Shown here in pieces: positions 33,458-41,215 of a stretch of DNA of 45,818 bases. Every line of letters begins with the position of its first letter. The first letter of the stretch is position 1. Under the pieces are notes generated by a model that worked only from the letters and a program-made list of their open reading frames with translations, searched no databases and had not been told where the DNA came from. The DNA is from PBB1 sp043738425. Its GTDB lineage: Bacteria; Pseudomonadota; Gammaproteobacteria; Burkholderiales; Burkholderiaceae_C. Location of the stretch: NCBI GenBank assembly GCA_043738425.1, contig JAYUGJ010000128.1:1-45818 (forward strand), read 5' to 3'. The position numbers and the translations under genes were made by a program.

Positions 33458-35250
33458 GGCGACAACCTGCGTTGCAGGCCGAACCACGCCACATCGAGCG
33501 GCATGTAGAAGTAATGAAATGCCGCCAGCGCGCACGCCATCAGCACCAGCCCGCCCACCAGCATGATTTTTCGCATCGATGCGCGGCGGCGCAGCAGCAC
33601 CGCACTCGGCAATGCAGGCAGCACCGCGAGCACCGGCACCTGCATCACCCGGATCACGTCACGGGCGCTGTGCACGGTTTGGTCCAGCGCCTCGCCCAGC
33701 GCTGCCGCGCCAACGCTGGCGGCCAGCGCCAGCAGCACGCCGACGCCGAATATCAATGCGCGATTCGGGCTGTAAGGTTTTTCCGGAAATATCGGCGGCT
33801 CGATCAGCGTGAAGCGCTCGGCCTTGCGGCCGCGTTCCAGCTGCTCAGCCACCTGCGCCTGCATTTGTTTTTCGCGCAGTTCGCGAAAACGCATGCGTGA
33901 GCTGTCGAGGTCGCGCGCCAGCTCGAGGTACTCGCGCTCGACCTCCGGCGTTTGGCTCACCCGCATGTCGAGCAGTTGCAGCTTGCCGCGCAGCTCGATG
34001 CGTTCGCTGCGCAGCGACTGCACCTGCGAGTTGATGGTTTCGATCTGCGTTTTCAGGTTGATGTAGACCGGGTTGTCGGGCTTGCGCGCACGCCGAATCG
34101 AATCGGCCCGGCCTTCAGGCGCGTCGGCACCGGTGCGCACCGCTTTGTCGATCGCCGCATAGACCCGCTTGAGCTGCGCCACGTCAGGGTGGTCATCGGA
34201 ATACTTTTGCCGCAGTGCCGCGATTTGTTCTTGCAGTTGCAGCAGCTTGGCATCGCGGTCGGTGGCGTCGTCTTGCAAACCGGTCTCGACTTTCAGTGTG
34301 GCGATTTCACGGCGCACCCGTTTCACATCCGGGTGGCTGTCGCTGTAGACGCCGGTCAAGCTGGTGAGCTGCAATTGCAACGCCTTCAGCCGGTCTTCGG
34401 GTTCCAGAATGTTGCCGGTGGCGGCGGTGATCGGTGTCGCCGATTTGGTGTCGGCCAGTTGGTTTTGCAGCGCAACGCGGCGCTCTTCAGCGAATGCGAT
34501 CTCGCGCTCGATGCGCTGGATGTCGGCATTGGCACGTTCGCTGCCCATTTGGTTCGACACACTCAGCTCGGGCAGCCGGCCCTGGTTGCGCGCTTTGAAG
34601 GCCGAGAGTTTTTGTTCGAGTTCAGACACGTGCTCGGTCACGCGGTTGAGTTCCTCGTCGAGAAACAGCGTGGTCTCGGCCGCCTTTTGTTGGCGATTCT
34701 TGACGTTCTCGTTCAAATACAGCGTGCTCAATTCATTGGCAATTTTTTGCGCATTGGCAGCGATCTCGCTGTCGTACGACAGGCGAAACGCAATTGTCGA
34801 TTTCACCGGTGAGCCGCTGCGCCGGTCGGTCACCTCGGCGCTGATCGGCACCAGCTTGATGTCGAGCCGCATGCGGTCGAGTATTTCTTCGCTGGTTTCG
34901 CGTTGGCGGGCCTTGCCGTATAGGCCGTACTTGTCGACCAGATCGAGCAGCGTGGTGCGCGTCATCACCTGCTGGCTGATGACCTGAATGCGCTCGTCGG
35001 CAAAGCTGGTCACGGTCGAGCGAACGAATTCCTGCGGAATTTCTTGTTCTTTGATCAGGATCGTGGCGGTAGACCGGTACACCGGCGGCAGCGCCACCGC
35101 CACCACCGCCGCAAGCAACAACAGCGCTGCGAACACGGCCGCAATCAAGCGGCGGCGGCGGCGCACGATGCCGAGGTAATCGGCCAGCGTTTTGCCGCTG
35201 TCGCCGTTCAGTTCAACGGCCGGGTACAAGTCTTGGGCAACGGCGGGCAT
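33454..35250 (-). CDS. Wzz/GumC-type polysaccharide chain-length determinant
   Basis: This 598-residue inner-membrane protein has the PCP-2 layout. A basic segment RRRRR precedes the first membrane helix at about 38-55, and the Wzz domain follows directly (VYRSTATILIKEQEIPQEFV). A very long periplasmic coiled coil spans about 170-450. The second membrane helix (ALIFGVGVLLALAASVGAAAL) lies near 500-520, with a third hydrophobic segment near the C-terminus (about 560-582). It should set polymer length and bridge to the Wza-like outer-membrane channel. The stop overlaps the kinase-like start; the outer-membrane barrel gene lies 41 bases upstream. Confidence 0.9.
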   Translation of the reverse strand: MPAVAQDLYPAVELNGDSGKTLADYLGIVRRRRRLIAAVFAALLLLAAVVAVALPPVYRSTATILIKEQEIPQEFVRSTVTSFADERIQVISQQVMTRTTLLDLVDKYGLYGKARQRETSEEILDRMRLDIKLVPISAEVTDRRSGSPVKSTIAFRLSYDSEIAANAQKIANELSTLYLNENVKNRQQKAAETTLFLDEELNRVTEHVSELEQKLSAFKARNQGRLPELSVSNQMGSERANADIQRIEREIAFAEERRVALQNQLADTKSATPITAATGNILEPEDRLKALQLQLTSLTGVYSDSHPDVKRVRREIATLKVETGLQDDATDRDAKLLQLQEQIAALRQKYSDDHPDVAQLKRVYAAIDKAVRTGADAPEGRADSIRRARKPDNPVYINLKTQIETINSQVQSLRSERIELRGKLQLLDMRVSQTPEVEREYLELARDLDSSRMRFRELREKQMQAQVAEQLERGRKAERFTLIEPPIFPEKPYSPNRALIFGVGVLLALAASVGAAALGEALDQTVHSARDVIRVMQVPVLAVLPALPSAVLLRRRASMRKIMLVGGLVLMACALAAFHYFYMPLDVAWFGLQRRLSP

Positions 35251-35291
35251 GGTGTGCTGGGGTTCAGTGGCGCGGCGCGGTGCGGCTCAAC

Positions 35292-36557
35292 TCAACGCGT
35301 TGCATCGCGCTTTTGCCACTCGTATTTCAGCGCCACGCTCAGGCTGGTCGACTGGGCCGAATTGTTCGCACCGCGGTTGTTGGCGCGGAACATCTGGGCA
35401 CCGAATTGCAAGTTGAGTTCGGGCGAAAGCTGCCGGTTCAGCGACACGCCGAACGACTGTTGAAACGCCGAGCCGCCGCCGTCTTGCCGTTCATACGACG
35501 AGCGCGATTGCGCATAGCTGGCGGTGCCGCTGAAGGTTTCGGAGAACGCGTGGTTCAGCCCCAGGTTCAGCGTGCTGCTGCTCACGACCGTGCCGCTGCC
35601 GGTGGGGGTTTGCTGGCGTCCACTGGTGAAGCTCAGGCCGGTGCGTTCATCGAACTGCCAGCCGTAGCCCGAGCTGTAAATCAAGCCGTTGGACGCAGTG
35701 TCGAAGCGCACATTGGCAGTGCGAACCGGCACCAGGCCGGACAAGCACAGCGACAGCTGCGCGGGACAGTATTCACGCGTGCGCTTGACGCTGCGCTCGG
35801 TGCGGTACACGCCCAGGCGCAGCGAGGCGCTGACGCGTTCGCTCAGTGCGCTCGACCAGCCGAAGCTCAGATCGTGGGTGGTCGATTCGTTGTTGCCGGT
35901 GGCGTTGCGGTAGTCCGAGCGGCTGGCCTGCAAGGTCACGGTATCGGTTTCAGTGACGCGGTAGGTGAAGCCGCCCGCCAGCGCGGTGTTGCGAAAACCA
36001 TCGCCTGCCGACACTTTGTCGTCATAGCTGGTGCGTGAGGTCGAGAGCTGCGTGCCGACGCTCAAGCGCTCGGTCAGGCTGCGCGACCACGCGGCTTGCA
36101 ACAAGGTGTTGCGCCGCTTGCCACGGCCCACCGTCACGTCGGCGTTTTGCACCACGTTGTTGAAGTCTTGCGCATACAGCGTGCTCAGGGTGATGCTGTT
36201 CAGCTCGTCACTGAAGGTGTGAACGAGGCCCAGGTTCGCATCGATGCGGTCGTTGCCCGCGCGGCCTTGCTGCTTCAGCGCCGTCACCGCCAGGTTGGCG
36301 CGGGTGCTGGTGTTTTCCATTTGGTGAATAGCAGCCAGCGCGGTCGACACCGCGAACGTCGTCACCGTGCCCGAGGGTTTTGGAACCAGCGCGATGTTGT
36401 CGTTCATTTCGAACCGCGCCTCGACATTGCGCTCGAGCGTCCACAAGCTCGCGTGTGCTGCGGGCAACACGCTGCCCAGCGCGACCGCGCACAGCATGTG
36501 CCAGCGGGGCGTGCAAGGTAGGGGCAAGCGGTGGCGGCGGCGTGCATTGCGGTTCAT
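35292..36557 (-). CDS. Outer-membrane beta-barrel protein of the exosortase/EPS system (TIGR03016-like)
   Basis: This 421-residue protein has a signal peptide ending near AAHASL (about residue 36) and a string of amphipathic beta strands of 9-12 residues. The strands end in aromatic residues and have polar loops throughout (for example SLRLGVYRTERSV, LNLGLNHAF). It ends with strand-type residues (LSVALKYEWQKRDATR). Layout and position between Wza-like and Wzz-like genes match the exosortase-associated outer-membrane proteins. It may help polymer pass the outer membrane or anchor matrix. ATG and TGA overlap the Wza-like gene (ATGA). Confidence 0.78.
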   Translation of the reverse strand: MNRNARRRHRLPLPCTPRWHMLCAVALGSVLPAAHASLWTLERNVEARFEMNDNIALVPKPSGTVTTFAVSTALAAIHQMENTSTRANLAVTALKQQGRAGNDRIDANLGLVHTFSDELNSITLSTLYAQDFNNVVQNADVTVGRGKRRNTLLQAAWSRSLTERLSVGTQLSTSRTSYDDKVSAGDGFRNTALAGGFTYRVTETDTVTLQASRSDYRNATGNNESTTHDLSFGWSSALSERVSASLRLGVYRTERSVKRTREYCPAQLSLCLSGLVPVRTANVRFDTASNGLIYSSGYGWQFDERTGLSFTSGRQQTPTGSGTVVSSSTLNLGLNHAFSETFSGTASYAQSRSSYERQDGGGSAFQQSFGVSLNRQLSPELNLQFGAQMFRANNRGANNSAQSTSLSVALKYEWQKRDATR

Positions 36558-37405
36558 GGAACCATCAGTACATCGCCGCTGCGCAGCGTGATGTTTTGCG
36601 ACAGGTCACCACTTTTGCGCACCCGTGAATACTGAAACGGGATCGACACGGTTTGCCCCGCCACCTTGCGGATGATGCGGATGCCGTCTTCACTGGCGAA
36701 CGGCGTCATGCCGCCGGCAATGCTCAGCGCTTGCAGCACATCGATGTTGCGACCGGCCAAAATGTCACCCGGTTTGTTGACCCGGCCGAGCACATAAATA
36801 CGGTAGCTGGCCACCCGCACCACCTGCACCGTGACCACCGGTTCGGGGATGAATTTTTCGAGCCGCCGCACCAACTCATCACGCACCTGCGACGCGGTCA
36901 AGCCGGCCACGATGAAGTCGCCTGCCAACGGAAATGAGATGCCGCCATCCGGGCGCACCAAGGTCGCGGCTTTCAGCGTTTCGTCTTTCCACACCGCGAT
37001 GTCGAGCGCGTCTTCCGGGCCGATCACATACGAAGCATCGGCGATGCCGGTGTTGCCGCTATTACTGGTGTTGCCGGGCGGGGCCGCACCGGCAGGCGCG
37101 GCGGAAGCCACCGGCGGCGTAGCCACCAGCGGATCGCCCCACTTGGTGGGGGACGTGGCTGGCGCAATCGGTGAAGGCGAGGCGGCTGCAGCGGGTGCCG
37201 CGAAGTTGCCCGCCAGCGGCGCGCTGACGATGATCGACGCAACCGGCGGCGGCCCGTTGAACACCAGCGGCGGCTGCACGCCAGAGAAATCGGGCAAGCC
37301 CGCGAAGTTGGAACACGAAACAAGCAAGCTGAGGCTGAACGCCGCAGAGATGGTGCGCAGCACCACCGAATGCGAGACGAACTTCAGTGCGCGGTGGACG
37401 GTCAT
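36554..37405 (-). CDS. Polysaccharide export lipoprotein (Wza/EpsA-like, OPX family)
   Basis: This 283-residue lipoprotein has its lipobox LLVSC at Cys31. A Pro/Ala-rich linker runs to about residue 115, then a polysaccharide-export domain (YVIGPEDALDIAVWKDE at about 126-142 through VTVQVVRVASYRIYVLG), and then an SLBB domain (GRVNKPGDILAG, DVLQALSIAGGMTPFA) to the end. OPX proteins form the outer-membrane or periplasmic part of the EPS channel. The long linker before the export domain is unusual, since most family members start this domain soon after the lipobox. Stop overlaps the barrel gene. A small gap of 31 bases separates it from the coiled-coil protein. Confidence 0.9.
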   Translation of the reverse strand: MTVHRALKFVSHSVVLRTISAAFSLSLLVSCSNFAGLPDFSGVQPPLVFNGPPPVASIIVSAPLAGNFAAPAAAASPSPIAPATSPTKWGDPLVATPPVASAAPAGAAPPGNTSNSGNTGIADASYVIGPEDALDIAVWKDETLKAATLVRPDGGISFPLAGDFIVAGLTASQVRDELVRRLEKFIPEPVVTVQVVRVASYRIYVLGRVNKPGDILAGRNIDVLQALSIAGGMTPFASEDGIRIIRKVAGQTVSIPFQYSRVRKSGDLSQNITLRSGDVLMVP

Positions 37406-37436
37406 TGCCTTTTATTTCACCTGTGAACGTGTGGCG

Positions 37437-38273
37437 TTAAGGAACGGGAATGGGTGCCGGTAGCGGCGTGGCGGTCGGCGGCGATGCCGATACCGCTGCA
37501 GCGGCTGCTGCCGTGGCCGGTGCTTGCGGCGACGTTTGTGAAGACGATTGCGGCGCTTGGGATGCCGGAGGGGCGCCCCGCGCAGTCACGTCCTGCGGCC
37601 CGACCGCGGTGTAGCGCTCGGCGTCGGCGCGGTCGCGGTAGTCCTGCACCAGGTTGAACATTTGCACGTCGCCCATGCCAAGCAGCGGCTCGCGCTGCTT
37701 CATCACATCGCCAACGGTTTTGCTTCGGTAACGGTCGAGCAGCTCGGCGCTCAGGTGTATCAGTTTGGTGTTCTTCGCGGTGCATTCACCGACTTGCGCG
37801 ACCTGGTGCTCGAGCTTCGCTTGCAGCAGCGCTTGCTGGCTCTCGCCGAGCCGGGTGAACTGCACCAGCTCGCGCGCCTTCGCCGCCAGCGCATCGTCGT
37901 GGCGGCGTTTTTGCTCGGCCAACTGCTTCTCGAGCGACGCCACCGTGGCGGTCAATTGCGCGCGCGCACCTTCGGCCGCTTTCAAGCTGCCGCTCAATTT
38001 GGCGGCGCTGCCTTTGGCCGCAGCAGCCTGCGCAGTTTGGTCGGCCAGTTGTTTGTCGACTTCGGCTTTGTCGGTCTCGACCTTGGTTTTCGCGGCCTGC
38101 GCTTCTTGCACCTGCTGCTGCAAGGCTTGCATTTGCATCTGCTGGCGGCGCGCTGCTTTGGCGGCGGCTTTGTCGTCGGCCGCGCGGGCGGGGCCGACAG
38201 ACGTTGCACACAGCGCAAGCGTCGTCGCCAGCAGCACAGCGATCGGCATGCGGGCGGTACGGTGGTTGGTCAC
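37437..38273 (-). CDS. Periplasmic coiled-coil protein
   Basis: This 278-residue protein has a signal peptide ending GPARAAD (about residue 33). A long Ala/Gln/Lys-rich coiled coil (about 35-155) follows, then a conserved-looking helical block (ECTAKNTKLIHLSAELLDRYR, MFNLVQDYRDRADAERYTA) and an Ala/Pro/Ser tail. The start is a GTG at 38273, and the in-frame ATG at 38249 would also give a signal peptide. It sits ten bases after the porin gene and before the Wza-like gene, so it is in one unit with both. It could be a periplasmic spacer between inner and outer membrane parts. The family and its role are unknown to me. Confidence 0.7.
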   Translation of the reverse strand: MTNHRTARMPIAVLLATTLALCATSVGPARAADDKAAAKAARRQQMQMQALQQQVQEAQAAKTKVETDKAEVDKQLADQTAQAAAAKGSAAKLSGSLKAAEGARAQLTATVASLEKQLAEQKRRHDDALAAKARELVQFTRLGESQQALLQAKLEHQVAQVGECTAKNTKLIHLSAELLDRYRSKTVGDVMKQREPLLGMGDVQMFNLVQDYRDRADAERYTAVGPQDVTARGAPPASQAPQSSSQTSPQAPATAAAAAAVSASPPTATPLPAPIPVP

Positions 38274-38283
38274 TTGCAGCGCC

Positions 38284-40080
38284 TCAAAACCGCACGTTCA
38301 AATCGAACTGCAACACGTCGATCGACAGCGGTGGGCCACTGAGCGCATCGCCACTGAAAAATCGAACGGCCGCCGCGGTGTTTTTGCCGAGGCCGTAGCT
38401 GCCTCCCAGCACGAAGCCTTTGGCATCGGTGCCGCCGAGGCGGAAGTCGCTGTCGGTAAACGCATCGAGCACCGCGTCGCGCTCGATGCGTTTGTAGGCC
38501 ATCGAAACCTGCCAGTCGTGCAACGCCTTGATCTCGGCATTGCCGAACGCGGCGCGCAAATGCCATGCGTCGACCTGGCCTTCGACATCTGCGCCGACCC
38601 GCGCACTGACGGCGCGGCGGTCGAAGCCGAAGTTGTGCACGTAGTCGCCGGTCAGGATGACCCGCTTGCCGCCGATCGATGGAAAGTCGGCCTGGCCGGT
38701 CAGGTTCAGCAGCTGGTACTCAGACGCCAACGCCAACAAAGGCCGGTTTGCGTCGGAGGAAATGTTGAACGTCGTGTTGCCCTTTTGTACAAACGCCGGC
38801 GCGGTGAAATCATTCAACGACGAGTTGGCTGCATTCGATTTACCGACCATGTTCAGGTAGCGAAAAAAGCCCAAGCCCACTTTGCCGCCGATGCTGGTGG
38901 GCGCACTCGGCAAGGTGGCACCGACCTGCGCGCCGAACAACCATTTGTCGGCCGAGGCCAGTTCGATTTCTTGCACCGGCATCGCCGCGGCGGTAGCGAA
39001 GCCGCGTATCTCGGGCGTGATCTGCGGCGTCCACTGCACGGCCACGCCATCGAAGCTCAGGTCGTTGGCCCACAACAAATCGGTGCCGAACCACGGGTTG
39101 CCGAACCGACCCGCCACCGCGTTGAATTGGTCGCCGAATTTGTAGCGGATGTAGGCGCGGTCGATCAACACCGCGTACCGGTTGTTGAAGTTGCCCAGCG
39201 TCTGGTTAGACGACAACGGATCGGTTGCGCTGCCGGTGGTCAAGCGCACACCGCCCGACCAATTGCTGTCGATCTTGGCGTTCAAGCCGATGCGCGCCCG
39301 AAAGCGCATGCGGTCGCGGTCTTCGCTGACGTTGAGCAGCGACAACGACCGGTTGCGGTTGGTGTCTGCGATGCTCAGCGTCTCGGCGTTGTCGTTGGCG
39401 AAACGGTCGAATTGCGCGCGCAATCGCAGGTCGCCTTCCCACTCCAAACCGCGCACCCAACCCGGGATCGACCCAGGCCCCGACCAACCTTCGCGAAACG
39501 CCTGCGCGGCCAGCTCGAGGCGAATTTCTTCTTTCAATTCCTTGCGCATGAACTCGGGGATGTACGGCACCCGCACCGTGCCCGCAGCGGCTCTGGTTGC
39601 ACCGGCAGCAGCAGCGTTTGGGCTGCTGGCCGCGTCACCCGCGACTCCCGCTGGAGCTGCAGGAGCCGCGCTCGGTGCGGCCGCATAGGCTGCCACCGGC
39701 ATTGGTTGCGCCTGTGCGGTGGTGGGGGCAACCAGTGGTGCAGCCAGCACCGGCAGTGCACCCGCAGCTGGTGCAGCTGGTGCGGCTGGTGCGGCGAGCA
39801 CCGGCTGCGCAGTCGATGCGGTCGACACCACCGCCTGCGGCTTGCCGACATCGCCCAACATCGCCGCTGCGGCGTCGCGGTTCAACACGCCCTGCTCGAC
39901 CAGTTGGTTGATCAGCCGCGCAGTCGCAGCGCGCACCTGCTCGATGTCGGCCGGCCCGCCCGCCTGGGCCGCGCTGGTCACCGCCGCACCCGCCAGCACC
40001 GCCATTGCCGCCACCAGGCGCGAAAAAATCATCGGTTTACGCATCTTGAAAACAGTGGTCCGGACCATCGCGGGAAACAT
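38284..40080 (-). CDS. Putative porin with N-terminal helical domain and Ala/Pro-rich linker
   Basis: This 598-residue outer-membrane protein has a signal peptide (cleavage near SAAQAGG), a short helical region (DIEQVRAATARLINQLVEQG) and about 70 Ala/Pro-rich residues. An amphipathic segment (RKELKEEIRLELAAQAF) leads into a 16-to-18-strand barrel with FRARIGLNAKID and YAVLIDRAYIRYKFGD strands, ending LQFDLNVRF with a C-terminal Phe as expected for Bam-assembled barrels. It resembles the putative porin family (Porin_5). Several in-frame ATGs at 40080, 40068, 40044 and 40032 could be the start; none has a strong ribosome-binding site. A 12-bp palindrome (TGGTCCGGACCA, 40056-40067) overlaps this start region. 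It is adjacent to tonB, so Ton-linked transport is possible. Confidence 0.78.
   Translation of the reverse strand: MFPAMVRTTVFKMRKPMIFSRLVAAMAVLAGAAVTSAAQAGGPADIEQVRAATARLINQLVEQGVLNRDAAAAMLGDVGKPQAVVSTASTAQPVLAAPAAPAAPAAGALPVLAAPLVAPTTAQAQPMPVAAYAAAPSAAPAAPAGVAGDAASSPNAAAAGATRAAAGTVRVPYIPEFMRKELKEEIRLELAAQAFREGWSGPGSIPGWVRGLEWEGDLRLRAQFDRFANDNAETLSIADTNRNRSLSLLNVSEDRDRMRFRARIGLNAKIDSNWSGGVRLTTGSATDPLSSNQTLGNFNNRYAVLIDRAYIRYKFGDQFNAVAGRFGNPWFGTDLLWANDLSFDGVAVQWTPQITPEIRGFATAAAMPVQEIELASADKWLFGAQVGATLPSAPTSIGGKVGLGFFRYLNMVGKSNAANSSLNDFTAPAFVQKGNTTFNISSDANRPLLALASEYQLLNLTGQADFPSIGGKRVILTGDYVHNFGFDRRAVSARVGADVEGQVDAWHLRAAFGNAEIKALHDWQVSMAYKRIERDAVLDAFTDSDFRLGGTDAKGFVLGGSYGLGKNTAAAVRFFSGDALSGPPLSIDVLQFDLNVRF
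40056..40067. repeat. Perfect 12-bp palindrome at the porin start
   Basis: TGGTCCGGACCA reads the same on both strands. It lies over the possible start codons of the porin gene and could be chance or a weak hairpin. Confidence 0.4.
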
Positions 40081-40100
40081 CGGCACGCCGCTACCGCGGC

Positions 40101-40781
40101 TCACGATCGGTTGCTCAATCGCAGTTGCATCGGCCGCATCGAGCTGGGCGGCACATCGCGCAGCGGGTTCATCTCCATCAGCGTGACTTGAATCAAATCG
40201 TCGACCACCGGGTTGCCCGAACCCGACACGATGTCGGCTTTTTGCACCCGCCCGTCGTCGCCCAACCAAATGCGTACCACCACTTTGAATTCGTCTTTCA
40301 ACACCTTGCGGTTGCGCGACAACGCTTCAAAAAATTGCCGCTGCAGCAAGCCGGAGTAGTAAGCCCCGCCGCCACCGCCGCCGGTGCTCAACATGTCGCG
40401 CCCGCCGCGGTTCGCGGCCAGGCCGAAGCCGTCGCTGCCGGCGCTGCCATCGGCATCCACGCCCAGCGGTTTGTCAGACGCGGGCTTGTCGTCGGGCGCT
40501 TTGGCTTCGGCCGGTTTGGGCTCGTCTTTTGGTTGCTCGACCTTCACTTCTTCTTTGATCTTCGGCGGCTCGGGTGGCTTTTCCGGCGGCTTGGGCGGCG
40601 GTGGTGGTGGCGGTTGTTTGATCAATGCAATTTGCGCCAGCCCCGGCTTCTTGGCCGAGGGGCCTGACAAAAACTGCATCAGCATCAGCACCACCGCGAC
40701 GGCCAATGCGGCGGCGATCAAGCCCGCAGCCAACTTGGTCCACAGCGCTCGCGCACCGCCTGCGTCGTCGTCGGGTTGCAT
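40101..40781 (-). CDS. TonB-like energy transducer
   Basis: This 226-residue protein has a membrane anchor at about 15-38 (TKLAAGLIAAALAVAVVLML). A Pro/Lys/Glu-rich spacer follows at about 56-100, with runs of PPPPPPP and KPPEKPPEPP that are typical of TonB. The C-terminal domain at 143-226 is a TonB/TolA-type fold with KDEFKVVVRIWLGDDGRV. A Gly-rich patch (TGGGGGG at 133-139) precedes it. TonB couples the ExbB/ExbD motor to outer-membrane proteins. Here the partner genes are exbD 13 bases upstream, an ExbB fusion beyond it and a porin 20 bases downstream. That suggests a dedicated transducer rather than the general one. Confidence 0.85.
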   Translation of the reverse strand: MQPDDDAGGARALWTKLAAGLIAAALAVAVVLMLMQFLSGPSAKKPGLAQIALIKQPPPPPPPKPPEKPPEPPKIKEEVKVEQPKDEPKPAEAKAPDDKPASDKPLGVDADGSAGSDGFGLAANRGGRDMLSTGGGGGGAYYSGLLQRQFFEALSRNRKVLKDEFKVVVRIWLGDDGRVQKADIVSGSGNPVVDDLIQVTLMEMNPLRDVPPSSMRPMQLRLSNRS

Positions 40782-40794
40782 CGCAATACGGCGG

Positions 40795-41199
40795 CTACTT
40801 CACCAGGCGCTGGGTCACCAGGCCGAGTTGCGTGATGTCGAGGCGGCCCATCAGGTCGAGCACATCGACCACCTTTTCGTAACTGACTTTCGCGTCGCCT
40901 TTGATCACTACCGGAAAGCTCGGGTTCACCGCTTTCAGCTGCTTCAACCGGTCTTCCAACTCGGTCATCGTGACCGGGTAGGTGTCGAGAAAAATCTGCC
41001 CGTCGTCGCGGATCGTGATGGCTTTCGTCAGCGGCTTGGCCAAGCTGGGCGCGGCACTGGCCTTCGGTAGGTTGACCTTGATGCCTTGCACCGACGCGGT
41101 GGTCATGATGATGAAAATCACCAACAGCACGTACGACAAATCGAGCATCGGCACGACGTTGATTTCGTCATACGCCTTGCCTGCGGCCTGCATCTTCAT
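40795..41199 (-). CDS. ExbD/TolR-family biopolymer transport protein
   Basis: This 134-residue inner-membrane protein has its single helix at about 14-35 (NVVPMLDLSYVLLVIFIIM). It contains Asp20, the residue that carries protons in ExbD and TolR stators. The periplasmic domain (about 40-134) has the usual ExbD beta-alpha layout, with VNLPKA and IKGDAKVSYEKVVDVLDLMGRL. Starts at MKM (41199) and the second Met (41193) are equally plausible. It lies 13 bases before tonB and 16 bases after the ExbB-fusion gene, so all three should be made together. Confidence 0.92.
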   Translation of the reverse strand: MKMQAAGKAYDEINVVPMLDLSYVLLVIFIIMTTASVQGIKVNLPKASAAPSLAKPLTKAITIRDDGQIFLDTYPVTMTELEDRLKQLKAVNPSFPVVIKGDAKVSYEKVVDVLDLMGRLDITQLGLVTQRLVK

Positions 41200-41215
41200 G
41201 GCGTGGGTGTCCGAT